Positions 56,589 to 64,000 of a stretch of 64,000 nt of DNA are shown in pieces. Position 1 is the stretch's first letter; every line of letters begins with the position of its first letter. Under the pieces are notes generated by a model that was not told the DNA's origin, ran no database searches, and worked only from the letters and a program-made list of their open reading frames with translations. The DNA is taken from assembly GCF_023541015.1 (NCBI RefSeq), contig NZ_JALNPR010000006.1:1-64000 (forward strand), given 5' to 3'. Origin of the DNA: Marivivens donghaensis (GTDB lineage: Bacteria; Pseudomonadota; Alphaproteobacteria; Rhodobacterales; Rhodobacteraceae). A program made the position numbers and the translations under genes.

Positions 56589-57740
56589 TTATAGAATGGT
56601 GCGCTCAATCACCCACCAAATCCCCATCATCGCAATCGCAGCTGACGCTGGAACTGCGATCACACGGCGATACCACGGCTTATTCCCGAACCACAGACCG
56701 ACCGCGAGGAAGGCTACGGCGATGACGAACAACTGGCCCAGTTCGACGCCAATATTAAATCCGATCAGAGCAGCAACAAAACCATGTTGCGGCAGACCAA
56801 ATTCCTCAAGCACAGACGCAAAGCCGAGGCCATGCAATAACCCGAACCCAAAGATCAGGAAAGGTCGCCACGGCGTCAACTGACCTTTCATAAAGATGTT
56901 TTCAATCGCCACATATGCAATCGACGCCGCGATCAGCGGTTCAACAATTGATCCGGGCACAGCAACATAACCCAACGACGCCAAAGCAAGCGTAATCGTA
57001 TGTGCCGCCGTAAATGCGGACACCTGCCACAGAAGCGGCCTCATGCGGGTCGAGAGGAAAAACAGGCCGAGCACGAATAGGATATGATCCAAGCCCATCG
57101 GCACGATGTGGGCAAAGCCTGTTGGAATGTAGCTGACAAAGGTTTGCCAAATCGGCAAAGCACCACCACCGCCAAGAGGGATCGGTCCAGAATTTTCGCC
57201 GCCAACGAGGTATCCCGTGTAGGGTTCGTCCACTCCGATTTGACGCAGAACAATCGTCCCGTAATTCGACGCCCATTCAAAAGTGGCCTCATTCGCCCCT
57301 ACCCCAACATCGGCAAAAATCTTCACTGTCGATAGACGAGGAACGTCTGGATTTTCGACCTCAGGGGCAGCTACAGCGGCCAACTCTAGAGGCACAGATG
57401 CCCCATCTACGGAAAGACCAATGCCTTCCGAAAACTCTGGCCACGCGGCCGCGAATTCACTCTCTAGATCCGCGCCCGACAAAGCATGCAGAGCATCATA
57501 CCGTGCCGCCTCTGGCGCTTCGTTCGTATCAAGAACGGAACCGAGGTCGATGCCAGCCAGAACACCCTCTAGGTTCATCTCCAAAGTCAGTTCGATCCGC
57601 CCATCAACGAAGGCCAAGTCCGCAACAGCGGGTTGAACCTCGTGTGCTTGGGCGGTCGGTGCTTCGATCATCACCGAAACGAGAGTTGACAGAACACCAG
57701 CAAAGATCACCTTTACTAGGCCTATTAAGGATTTGATCAT
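56589..57740 (-). CDS. HupE/UreJ family membrane protein
   Basis: This 383-residue protein has a signal peptide (about 1-34, ending AQAHEV), a periplasmic domain (about 35-210) and a C-terminal HupE/UreJ membrane domain of six or seven helices with GLDHILFVLGLFFLS, FTAAHTITLALASLG and FGFGLLHGLGFA. The His-rich motifs fit metal permeases; family members carry nickel or cobalt. Its ATG shares two bases with the ATG of the divergent DUF4198 gene (57738-57741), so promoters must lie inside the neighbour's coding region, unless the true start is downstream. Confidence 0.85.
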   Translation of the reverse strand: MIKSLIGLVKVIFAGVLSTLVSVMIEAPTAQAHEVQPAVADLAFVDGRIELTLEMNLEGVLAGIDLGSVLDTNEAPEAARYDALHALSGADLESEFAAAWPEFSEGIGLSVDGASVPLELAAVAAPEVENPDVPRLSTVKIFADVGVGANEATFEWASNYGTIVLRQIGVDEPYTGYLVGGENSGPIPLGGGGALPIWQTFVSYIPTGFAHIVPMGLDHILFVLGLFFLSTRMRPLLWQVSAFTAAHTITLALASLGYVAVPGSIVEPLIAASIAYVAIENIFMKGQLTPWRPFLIFGFGLLHGLGFASVLEEFGLPQHGFVAALIGFNIGVELGQLFVIAVAFLAVGLWFGNKPWYRRVIAVPASAAIAMMGIWWVIERTIL

Positions 57741-58533
57741 GCGTATTGCCTCACTCGCTCTGCTCTTGCTGGCAACTCCAGCGTTGTCCCACGAGCTTTG
57801 GCTCGAACCGCTCGCCTATCAGGTGAGTAGTCAGGGTAGAATTGAAGCGAATATTGTCAACGGACAAAACTTTGAAGGCCCCAATTTGGTCTACCTTCCC
57901 CAACGTTTCGAACGGTTTGAAGTGATTAGCCTTGACCTCGAAACCGAAGTAGCCGGCCGCGCTGGCGACCGCCCTGCCCTTGCCATGGATGCACCAACTG
58001 ATGGGCTCCAAATTCTCGTGTATCAGTCTACGCCCACGCTGTTGAATTACGAAAACTGGGAAAAGTTCGCCCGATTTGTCGAACACAAAGATCTGGGGAT
58101 TGAACGGGCCGATCACGATGCCCGCGGTATCCCCGACACCAACTTCAAAGAAACCTACATACGGTTTTCCAAGTCACTCGTCGGCGTCGCAGACGCAGCG
58201 GGAACGGATCGACGTGTGGGGCTAGAGACCGAAGTCGTCGCCCTCATGAACCCTTACACTGATGATCTGTCTAACGGCTTTGCCGCTCAGCTGTTCTACC
58301 ACAACGATGTCCGCGCCAACGAGCAGGTTGAAGTTTTTGACAAAGCACCAGATGGCACCGTGACGATTGAGCGGCTCCGCACCGATGACCAAGGGATTGT
58401 AACCCTGCCCGTCACTGCGGGTCACGCTTACATGCTGGATGCCGTTGTGATCCGAGAACCGTCCGAAGATGATCAGACCGAGGCCGTTTATGAAACGCTC
58501 TGGGCCAACCTCACCTTTGCGGTTCCAGAATAG
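57739..58533 (+). CDS. DUF4198 family periplasmic protein
   Basis: This 264-residue protein has a signal peptide (about 1-17, MRIASLALLLLATPALS) cut before HELWLEPL, then a beta-rich domain typical of DUF4198, a family that includes NikM-like proteins placed beside nickel or cobalt transporters. The mature N-terminus starts with His, as often in this group. The strong AAGGA site seven bases before the ATG fixes the start. It diverges from the HupE/UreJ gene with overlapping start codons, and the pair is likely to act together in metal uptake. The metal is not known. Confidence 0.75.
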   Translation: MRIASLALLLLATPALSHELWLEPLAYQVSSQGRIEANIVNGQNFEGPNLVYLPQRFERFEVISLDLETEVAGRAGDRPALAMDAPTDGLQILVYQSTPTLLNYENWEKFARFVEHKDLGIERADHDARGIPDTNFKETYIRFSKSLVGVADAAGTDRRVGLETEVVALMNPYTDDLSNGFAAQLFYHNDVRANEQVEVFDKAPDGTVTIERLRTDDQGIVTLPVTAGHAYMLDAVVIREPSEDDQTEAVYETLWANLTFAVPE

Positions 58534-58569
58534 CTTGCAGCGGCAGCGTAGCCGCGTCATGACAGGCGT

Positions 58570-59463
58570 ATGAAAACCAAAGCTGACATCTTATGCATCG
58601 GGTCGGTCCTCTGGGACGTGATCGGACGGTCCTCAGTGGTCATGCGCGTCGGGTCAGACGTCCCGGGCCGCATCACTCGTATTCCTGGCGGCGTTGCGAT
58701 GAATATCGCGATGACGCTCACCCGTTTTGGGATGACACCCACCCTACTCACCGCCATTGGCCGCGATAACGAAGGCGAAGAACTGGTTGGCGAATGTCAG
58801 CGGATGGGCATCCTGACCGATCACGTCTATCGCTCCGAGGATTTGCCGACCGACACCTATATGGCTATCGAAGGTGCGAACGGCCTGATCGCTGCGATTG
58901 CCGATGCGCATTCCTTGGAACAAGCAGGCGAAAAAATTCTTCGACCGTTGTCGAACGGCGCACTTGGAACCGCAGAGGCCCCCTACGCTGGACCTGTCGC
59001 CCTCGACGGCAACCTGACGGTAGACCTGCTGCGGGATATCGCCGTCTCGCCGCTTTTTGCTGCTGCAGACCTCCGTGTTGCCCCCGCAAGCCCCGGCAAG
59101 GCCGATCGCCTCTTGGCGCTCCTCGGCCATCCATCAGCCACGCTTTACGTGAACCTCGAAGAGGCTGGCCTCTTATGTCGTCAAACCTTTGAAACCTCCG
59201 AAGACGGCGCCAGAGGTCTAATCGCACGCGGTGCGAAACGGGTTCTTGTGACCGATGGCGGAAAATCCGCATCCGAGGCCACTGGCGATAGCGTCCTTAC
59301 ACAAACCCCGCCTCAAGTGCTCGTTACCCGTGTGACGGGTGCTGGCGATACATTTATGGCCGCGCATATCGCTGCCGAACACGCTGGCGCAGACCGTGAA
59401 GAGGCGCTACATCGCGCCCTTTCCGCCGCCGCAACTTACGTTTCAGGAGAACTCCCTCGATGA
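58570..59463 (+). CDS. psuK: PfkB family kinase, probable pseudouridine kinase
   Basis: This 297-residue ribokinase-type (PfkB) protein phosphorylates pseudouridine to pseudouridine 5'-phosphate in RNA breakdown. The PfkB motifs are seen at GGVAMNIAMTLTRFG (about 37-51) and the catalytic VTGAGDTFMAA near 256-266. Assignment rests on overlap by four bases with psuG, the enzyme that cleaves the product, which is the usual pair. Alone it could only be called a sugar kinase. The ribosome site is weak (CAGGCGT). Confidence 0.88.
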   Translation: MKTKADILCIGSVLWDVIGRSSVVMRVGSDVPGRITRIPGGVAMNIAMTLTRFGMTPTLLTAIGRDNEGEELVGECQRMGILTDHVYRSEDLPTDTYMAIEGANGLIAAIADAHSLEQAGEKILRPLSNGALGTAEAPYAGPVALDGNLTVDLLRDIAVSPLFAAADLRVAPASPGKADRLLALLGHPSATLYVNLEEAGLLCRQTFETSEDGARGLIARGAKRVLVTDGGKSASEATGDSVLTQTPPQVLVTRVTGAGDTFMAAHIAAEHAGADREEALHRALSAAATYVSGELPR

Positions 59464-60377
59464 TCCCCATGTCCTTTTCCCCCGAAGTCTCTGAGGCCAT
59501 GAAGCTCGGCACGCCGATTGTAGCGCTCGAGAGCACGATCATCAGCCAAGGCATGCCCTATCCGCAAAACGTCGAAACCGCCCGACTGGTAGAGGCCGAG
59601 GTCCGCGAAAACGGCGCAGCGCCAGCCACAATCGCGGTGATCGACGGGGTTCTTTGCATCGGCCTGGATGACGCGCAGCTCGAGATGTTTGGTCAAGCTG
59701 ACGGCGTCGCCAAACTCAGCCGCGCCGACATTGCCGCATGCCTCGCGTCTGGTGGCACGGGTGCGACGACAGTTGCCGCGACGATGATCGCTGCCCACCA
59801 CGCAGGCATCAGTGTTTTTGCAACGGGCGGGATCGGTGGCGTACACCGCGGTGCCGATCAAACCTTTGACATCTCGGCTGACTTGCCCGAACTCGCCCAG
59901 ACGCCCGTGACCGTTGTGGCTGCTGGCGCCAAAGCCATTCTCGACCTGCCGAAAACCTTTGAGGTCTTGGAAACCTATGGCGTCCCCGTGATTGCCTATG
60001 GTCAAGACGAACTGCCAGCATTTTGGTCCCGTACCTCAGGCATTCCCGCACCACTGCGTATGGACAGCGCCGAAGATATTGCCCGCGCACACCAAATGCG
60101 CGGCCTACTCGACCTGCCAGGTGGACAACTCGTCGCCAACCCAATCCCAGTTGAGGCTGAAATTGCTGCCTCCGAACTCGCACCGGTGATCGAGGCTGCG
60201 CTGAAGGAAGCCGAGGCTCAAGGCATCACCGCCAAAGAGGTCACGCCGTTCCTCCTTGATCGGATGTATCAAATGACCGAAGGCCGCAGCCTGACCGCTA
60301 ACATCGCACTCGTGCAAAATAATGCGCGTTTGGCGGCCAAAATTGCAGCAGCTCTGCACGAACTGACACATAAGTGA
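59460..60377 (+). CDS. psuG: pseudouridine-5'-phosphate glycosidase
   Basis: PsuG reversibly splits pseudouridine 5'-phosphate into uracil and ribose 5-phosphate, breaking the C-C glycosidic bond. The 305-residue length is normal. Family segments are PIVALESTIISQGMPYPQN (about 18-36), GGTGATTVAAT and FATGGIGGVHRG, with the active-site Lys in a later region. It overlaps psuK by four bases and completes the pseudouridine salvage pair. No transporter adjoins. Confidence 0.95.
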   Translation: MIPMSFSPEVSEAMKLGTPIVALESTIISQGMPYPQNVETARLVEAEVRENGAAPATIAVIDGVLCIGLDDAQLEMFGQADGVAKLSRADIAACLASGGTGATTVAATMIAAHHAGISVFATGGIGGVHRGADQTFDISADLPELAQTPVTVVAAGAKAILDLPKTFEVLETYGVPVIAYGQDELPAFWSRTSGIPAPLRMDSAEDIARAHQMRGLLDLPGGQLVANPIPVEAEIAASELAPVIEAALKEAEAQGITAKEVTPFLLDRMYQMTEGRSLTANIALVQNNARLAAKIAAALHELTHK

Positions 60378-60456
60378 GGTATTCGAGTGTTTGGGCGATT
60401 GCAGAGCATTCGCCCAGACCCTACTTATCACACTGACTTAACCGATCGGCTTAATC

Positions 60457-61200
60457 GTGAACGAATTCTCCCACATCGAACCACCCAAGCGCCGCCACTC
60501 CATGATCAGCGGCCTACGCAACAATTTCCTTGCGGGTCTCGTTGTGATCGCCCCGATCGGTTTGACCGCTTGGCTCATCTGGACGGTCGTGGGCTGGGTT
60601 GATGGTTTTGTTTGGCCGTTTGTCCCTGGATCCTACCATCCAGAAGCACTGATCAACCGTTGGTTCGGTGACCCAAATCCACTAAGCCCTGACCACATCA
60701 CGATTAACGTCCGTGGCCTCGGTGTCGTGCTTTTCTTTATAGTCACGATCCTCACCGGCTGGGTCGCAAAAGGCCTGATTGGCCGCAGCTTTATCAGCTG
60801 GGGCGAAGGGCTTGTATCGCGGATGCCCGTCGTACGCTCGATCTACAATGGCGCGAAACAGCTCGCTGAAACCGTTTTTGCCCAAACTGAAACCAGCTTT
60901 GATCGCGCCTGTATGATCGAATACCCGCGCAAAGGCATTTGGGCTGTCGGCTTCATCTCGATCAAAGCCAAAGGTGAAATCGCAACAAAGGTGAAAAGCG
61001 ACGACAAGATCATGACGGTATTCTTGCCGACCACACCAAACCCCACATCAGGGTTCCTGTTGTTCGTGCCTGAATCGGATATCACCTACCTCGACATGTC
61101 GGTCGAAGATGCCGCCAAATTAGTGATCTCTGCAGGCCTCGTGTATCCGAACGATAAAAAGGTCATCCCCTCGGACACGAAACCAACGGAAAAACCTTAA
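60457..61200 (+). CDS. DUF502 family membrane protein
   Basis: This 247-residue protein has two membrane helices (about residues 24-46 and 88-108) and a C-terminal soluble domain with SMDRACMI-like and PTTPNPTSGFLLFVPESDITYLDMSVEDA segments typical of DUF502. The function is unknown. The start is GTG at 60457 with only a weak site; ATG at 60502 is the alternative. It lies 80 bases after psuG and its stop interleaves with that of the convergent patatin gene. Confidence 0.88.
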   Translation: MNEFSHIEPPKRRHSMISGLRNNFLAGLVVIAPIGLTAWLIWTVVGWVDGFVWPFVPGSYHPEALINRWFGDPNPLSPDHITINVRGLGVVLFFIVTILTGWVAKGLIGRSFISWGEGLVSRMPVVRSIYNGAKQLAETVFAQTETSFDRACMIEYPRKGIWAVGFISIKAKGEIATKVKSDDKIMTVFLPTTPNPTSGFLLFVPESDITYLDMSVEDAAKLVISAGLVYPNDKKVIPSDTKPTEKP

Positions 61201-62231
61201 TCAAACATACCCGCCAAGTCGAAACTGCTCGATTTTCCGATGGTGTGTTTGTGATTGCGCAAGAAGTCATCCATCGCCAGACGTCCAGCTTCTTTTAGGC
61301 GTGACAGGATGACAGGCATCGCGATCATCTTGGTCGCAACGCTAAGTTCCGTCATCAAGGCATCGTCTTCGATCAGATGAACGTTCACGTCTTTCATCCG
61401 ACCCTTTTTGACCGAGCCGTCCGCAATCAACCGTTTTACAAAATTGATCGCCCGCAACTCGCGCAAGAGCGAGGTGTTAAAGCTGATTTCATTGATACGG
61501 TTCTGAATGGATTGGCTGTCTTGCGGCACCGTATCGCGATACAATGGGTTGATGTTCACGATCACAATGTCGTCTGGCAAGTGGTTGGGAAATAGCGGAA
61601 AAAGAGCAGGATTCCCCGTATATCCGCCGTCCCAATAGGCTTCTGTCTTGCCTGTTTGTGGATCATCGATTTCAACGGCCTCGAACAAGGTGGGCAAACA
61701 TGCCGACGCGAGGATTGCCTTCGTCGTCACCTCATCGTCCTTGAACACTCTGATTTTGCCCGTCCTCACGTTCGTCGCACACACATGCAGCTCAGGCCCG
61801 TCGGACGCACACACGGCGTCCCATTCCAATTCACGAATAACGCGTTCCAGCGGGTTCTTAATCACTCCGCCAAAGGCATATGGCGACAAAGCACGCGCCG
61901 CAGTATCCCACCAAAAATAGGCAGGAGAATAGGTCAACGCTTGGGTGTAAAGTTCAGTCGCAGGCGCAAAGGGCGCAATCCATTTAGCAAGGTTTGTGTC
62001 CGTGACAGCCCCAACCTGACGCCACACCCAATTTAGGCTCTCACGAGCGCCTTCTCGGCCACCATTCACAAAGCCAGCTTTAAACGCAGCTCCGTTTAGT
62101 GCTCCCGCGGATGTGCCTGAAATTGCCGCGACCTCAACGTCGCTCTCGTCGAGCAAACGATCCAACACACCCCACGTAAAAGCGCCATGAGCGCCCCCGC
62201 CCTGCAGGGCAAGATTGATTTTATAGGTCAT
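61197..62231 (-). CDS. patatin-like phospholipase
   Basis: This 344-residue protein is a patatin-type hydrolase acting on lipid esters. The oxyanion hole GGGAHG (11-16), the nucleophile Ser41 in GTSAGALNG and Asp201 in DGGYTGNPA form the Ser-Asp dyad. The ATG at 62231 has GGGGA upstream. Such genes are often next to 3-hydroxybutyrate dehydrogenase in Rhodobacterales, as here, perhaps linked to storage-polymer or lipid turnover. It is on the same strand as the bdhA-like gene, 115 bases downstream of it. Confidence 0.92.
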   Translation of the reverse strand: MTYKINLALQGGGAHGAFTWGVLDRLLDESDVEVAAISGTSAGALNGAAFKAGFVNGGREGARESLNWVWRQVGAVTDTNLAKWIAPFAPATELYTQALTYSPAYFWWDTAARALSPYAFGGVIKNPLERVIRELEWDAVCASDGPELHVCATNVRTGKIRVFKDDEVTTKAILASACLPTLFEAVEIDDPQTGKTEAYWDGGYTGNPALFPLFPNHLPDDIVIVNINPLYRDTVPQDSQSIQNRINEISFNTSLLRELRAINFVKRLIADGSVKKGRMKDVNVHLIEDDALMTELSVATKMIAMPVILSRLKEAGRLAMDDFLRNHKHTIGKSSSFDLAGMFD

Positions 62232-62317
62232 AATTCCCCAATGATGCAGCAAGCAGCGAAAAATAAGCCGCTCTAGTACAGAAACTTTCCCGACAAATGT
62301 CCCGTCGGGGGGTCAAC

Positions 62318-62337
62318 TGGCGCCCCAATGGGCGCCA
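62318..62337. repeat. GC-rich hairpin between the bdhA-like and patatin genes
   Basis: TGGCGCCC (62318-62325) and GGGCGCCA (62330-62337) pair perfectly around CAAT, ten bases after the dehydrogenase stop on the reverse strand. There is no T-run on the reverse strand, so termination is uncertain. It may stabilise the 3' end of the bdhA message. Confidence 0.6.
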
Positions 62338-62346
62338 ATCGTTCAC

Positions 62347-63120
62347 TTACAGCGCAGTCCAGCCGCCATCGACGCTAATTGTCGTGCCAGTGATTTGGGC
62401 CGCAGCATCCGAACACAGGAACACAGCCGTCCCGCCGATTTGTTCCGTGGTCGCAAACTGTTTAGATGGCTGGCGCGAGAGAATAACCTGAGCCACCGCT
62501 TCTTCTTCGGTCAGGTTGTATTCCTTCGCCGTCGCTGGGATTTGCTGTTCGACCAACGGCGTCAGTACGTAGCCTGGGCAAATGGCATTACATGTGATGT
62601 CTTCTTGCGCGGTCTCGAGAGCGATCACCTTGGTCATACCGACTACACCGTGTTTGGCGGCAACATAGGCCGACTTAAAGGGCGATGCGGTCAGGCCATG
62701 CGCAGACGCGATGTTCACCACGCGCCCCCAACCCGCCTGACGCATCATCGGCAATGCAGCAGCCGTTGTGTGGAATGCAGAATTCATATTGATCGCAATG
62801 ATCGCATCCCATTTCTCAACTGGGAACTCATCAATCGGTGACACATATTGAATACCCGCGTTGTTCACTAGGATATCGCAGACGCCTGCTTTTTCGATCA
62901 GGGCACGACAGTCTTCGCCTTTGGACATGTCTGCCTGTATGTATCGCACGGACACCCCGAACTCCGCCGCCATAGAGGCCGCAAGGTCGTGATCCTCAGG
63001 ACGGTCCGTAAACGAGTTCAAAACAATGTCCGCACCCGCCTTGGCGAGTTCGCGCGCAACGCCCAGACCGATACCAGAGTTTGAACCTGTGACGACGGCG
63101 GTCTTACCTTTGAGTGACAT
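62347..63120 (-). CDS. bdhA: 3-hydroxybutyrate dehydrogenase
   Basis: This 257-residue short-chain dehydrogenase oxidises (R)-3-hydroxybutyrate to acetoacetate with NAD, in turnover of polyhydroxybutyrate or ketone bodies. The cofactor motif TGSNSGIG is at 11-18, the catalytic Ser139 region is NIASAHGL, and Tyr152 and Lys156 are in AYVAAKHG. The IQYVSPIDEFPVEKWD segment is typical of this subfamily. It has GGGGA before the start. It is transcribed toward the patatin gene. Confidence 0.93.
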   Translation of the reverse strand: MSLKGKTAVVTGSNSGIGLGVARELAKAGADIVLNSFTDRPEDHDLAASMAAEFGVSVRYIQADMSKGEDCRALIEKAGVCDILVNNAGIQYVSPIDEFPVEKWDAIIAINMNSAFHTTAAALPMMRQAGWGRVVNIASAHGLTASPFKSAYVAAKHGVVGMTKVIALETAQEDITCNAICPGYVLTPLVEQQIPATAKEYNLTEEEAVAQVILSRQPSKQFATTEQIGGTAVFLCSDAAAQITGTTISVDGGWTAL

Positions 63121-63274
63121 AGATAGTCCCCTATTCGATTACTCGTTGGGCACCATAATGCTGCAACTGCAAAATAATTCAACGAATCTTCCAGCCAAAC
63201 GCAAAAGAATCGCCCCAAATGGGAACCGATTCCTAAGAGGGTCACGCAGGATCACATTTGCGGGAAAGCCCAAG

Positions 63275-63301
63275 AAAAAAACGCCGGCACAAGGCCGGCG
63301 T
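63275..63301 (-). terminator. strong intrinsic terminator of the small RNA candidate
   Basis: On the reverse strand ACGCCGGC pairs with GCCGGCGT around a 5-base loop and is followed by six or seven T. No reverse-strand protein gene lies upstream of it within the window, so it ends a short transcript of its own. Confidence 0.9.
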
Positions 63302-63349
63302 TAAGTCATTGAGGCAGGTTTCATACAGGCAAGAAACCTATCGAGCAGT
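63275..63349 (-). ncRNA. candidate small RNA with its own promoter and terminator
   Basis: A reverse-strand transcript of about 75 bases is predicted. It would start near 63349 and contain a perfect hairpin (AGGTTTC/GAAACCT, 63316-63339, 10-base loop) and end in the strong terminator at 63275-63301. A -10 box TATAAA and a -35 box TTGGAT lie 17 bases apart just upstream. It has no reading frame of note. No known RNA family comes to mind. Hfq is encoded in the window, so an Hfq-bound regulatory RNA is a reasonable guess. Confidence 0.6.
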
Positions 63350-63355
63350 GTCTTC

Positions 63356-63384
63356 TTTATAAGCAATCCATTGCCACTATCCAA
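63356..63384 (-). promoter_or_regulatory. sigma-70-like promoter of the small RNA candidate
   Basis: Reading the reverse strand, TTGGAT (63379-63384) and TATAAA (63356-63361) are separated by exactly 17 bases. The -10 box matches consensus at five of six positions and the -35 box at three of six, including TTG. Confidence 0.55.
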
Positions 63385-63463
63385 GCTAAAAGTTTGAAAA
63401 GGATCAGAACCCTAGATACGGTTTGATTCAAACAATACAGGCCAACGGGGGATTGTTATCGAA

Positions 63464-64000
63464 ATGAGACCAGTGTTTTTCAGGAACTTGCGCCAGTCGC
63501 TGACCGCGCTTCCGCTTTTGTTCGCCTCCACCTTTGCGTTTGCAGAACCAATGCATGGCATTTCGATGTATGGGGAACCTGCATTGGCGGATGGCTTCAT
63601 CTCCCTTCCCTATGCCAATACAGATGCGCCAAAGGGTGGCGCTATGATCACTGCCGAGGTCGGCAGCTTTGACAGCCTCAATCCCTATACCGACAGCGGC
63701 AAGGTTCCTTGGCAGATCAGCTACCTCGCGGGTGAAAGCCTGATGGGGCGGTCTTTGGATGAACCTTTCTCTCTTTACGGACTTCTGGCCGAAAGCATTG
63801 AGACAGGGCCGAACCGCGAATGGGTCGAGTTCACCTTGCGTCCAGAGGCTGCATTCTCGGACGGAAGTCCTGTCACTGTTGACGATGTGATATGGTCCTT
63901 TGAAACGCTCGGCACGGTCGGCAATGGTCGCTACCGTGGCTTCTGGTCAAAGGTCGAGAGCATTGAAGCAAAGGGTGACCGCACCGTCCGCCTGACCTTC
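63464..64000 (+). CDS. peptide ABC transporter substrate-binding protein (family 5), 5' part only
   Basis: The frame is open from the ATG at 63464 to the window edge (179 codons, no stop). It begins with a signal peptide (MRPVFFRNLRQSLTALPLLF through FAFAEP, cut about residue 27), followed by the family 5 solute-binding domain: HGISMYGEPALADGF, LPYANTDAPKGG, and TVDDVIWSFETLG. The GISMYGEPAL and ANTDAPKGG segments resemble YejA-type oligopeptide or microcin C binding proteins. The rest of an ABC transporter operon is expected beyond 64000. Confidence 0.9.
   Translation, partial: MRPVFFRNLRQSLTALPLLFASTFAFAEPMHGISMYGEPALADGFISLPYANTDAPKGGAMITAEVGSFDSLNPYTDSGKVPWQISYLAGESLMGRSLDEPFSLYGLLAESIETGPNREWVEFTLRPEAAFSDGSPVTVDDVIWSFETLGTVGNGRYRGFWSKVESIEAKGDRTVRLTF

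Noticed and set aside
1-64000. CRISPR arrays, insertion sequences, prophage, integrases, tRNA and rRNA genes.
   Set aside because: No regular spaced repeats, transposase or integrase translations, or cloverleaf-like segments were noticed on reading; very divergent cases could be missed by eye.

Overview
The window reads as a stretch of chromosome from an alphaproteobacterium of the order Rhodobacterales, most likely the marine Roseobacter group. The evidence is gene content and order: dusB(nifR3)-ntrB-ntrC-ntrY-ntrX followed by trkA-trkH-hfq-hflX, a fused ispDF, DUF6477 and DUF6456 proteins, a phoR-pstSCAB-phoU-phoB block, and a double-length CaiB protein of the DddD type. I see no tRNA, rRNA, insertion sequence, prophage or CRISPR array. 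Almost all of the DNA is tightly packed protein-coding sequence. Family names come from reading the translations and motifs; no database search was run.

Layout. 1-5.4 kb: a tiny doubtful reading frame, a monooxygenase-fold protein with guaA, a non-pyrrolysine MttB-type methyltransferase, and two DUF proteins. 5.5-12.8 kb: oxyR tail-to-tail with a peroxiredoxin gene, lipA, a COQ10/RatA-like gene, hpt, amt, and an ispDF-pgpA-cinA operon. 12.9-25.5 kb: the nitrogen two-component systems NtrBC and NtrYX, a TetR regulator facing the potassium uptake genes trkA-trkH, then hfq and hflX. 25.5-33.4 kb: a penicillin-acylase-family enzyme and a branched-chain amino acid ABC transporter operon (livK, G, F, a small membrane protein, H, M). 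33.6-39.4 kb: a GlxA/AraC-type regulator, class II DAHP synthase, a PAS protein, yicC-gmk-gamma carbonic anhydrase and a hypothetical gene. 39.5-46.8 kb: the complete phosphate regulon with a clear Pho box before pstS.

46.9-54.3 kb is the accessory region and the most interesting part. It holds an ectoine-hydrolase-like M24 protein with a LysR regulator on one strand. On the other strand are a choline-dehydrogenase-like GMC flavoenzyme and a DddD-type double CoA-transferase. A LuxR-type regulator with an altered ligand pocket follows. DddD enzymes cleave the algal osmolyte DMSP to dimethyl sulfide and a 3-hydroxypropionyl product, and GMC-type DddA enzymes oxidise 3-hydroxypropionate. The cluster is therefore a candidate DMSP or related osmolyte catabolic module.

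54.4-64 kb: a structured non-coding transcript candidate, tsf and rpsB, a HupE/UreJ gene sharing start-codon bases with a divergent DUF4198 gene (possible metal uptake), pseudouridine catabolism (psuK-psuG), a DUF502 protein, a patatin-like lipase, 3-hydroxybutyrate dehydrogenase, a well-formed small RNA candidate with its own promoter and terminator, and the 5' part of a peptide-binding protein gene cut by the window edge. Recurrent structural features are convergent neighbours whose stop codons interleave (four cases) and several palindromes in divergent promoter regions.
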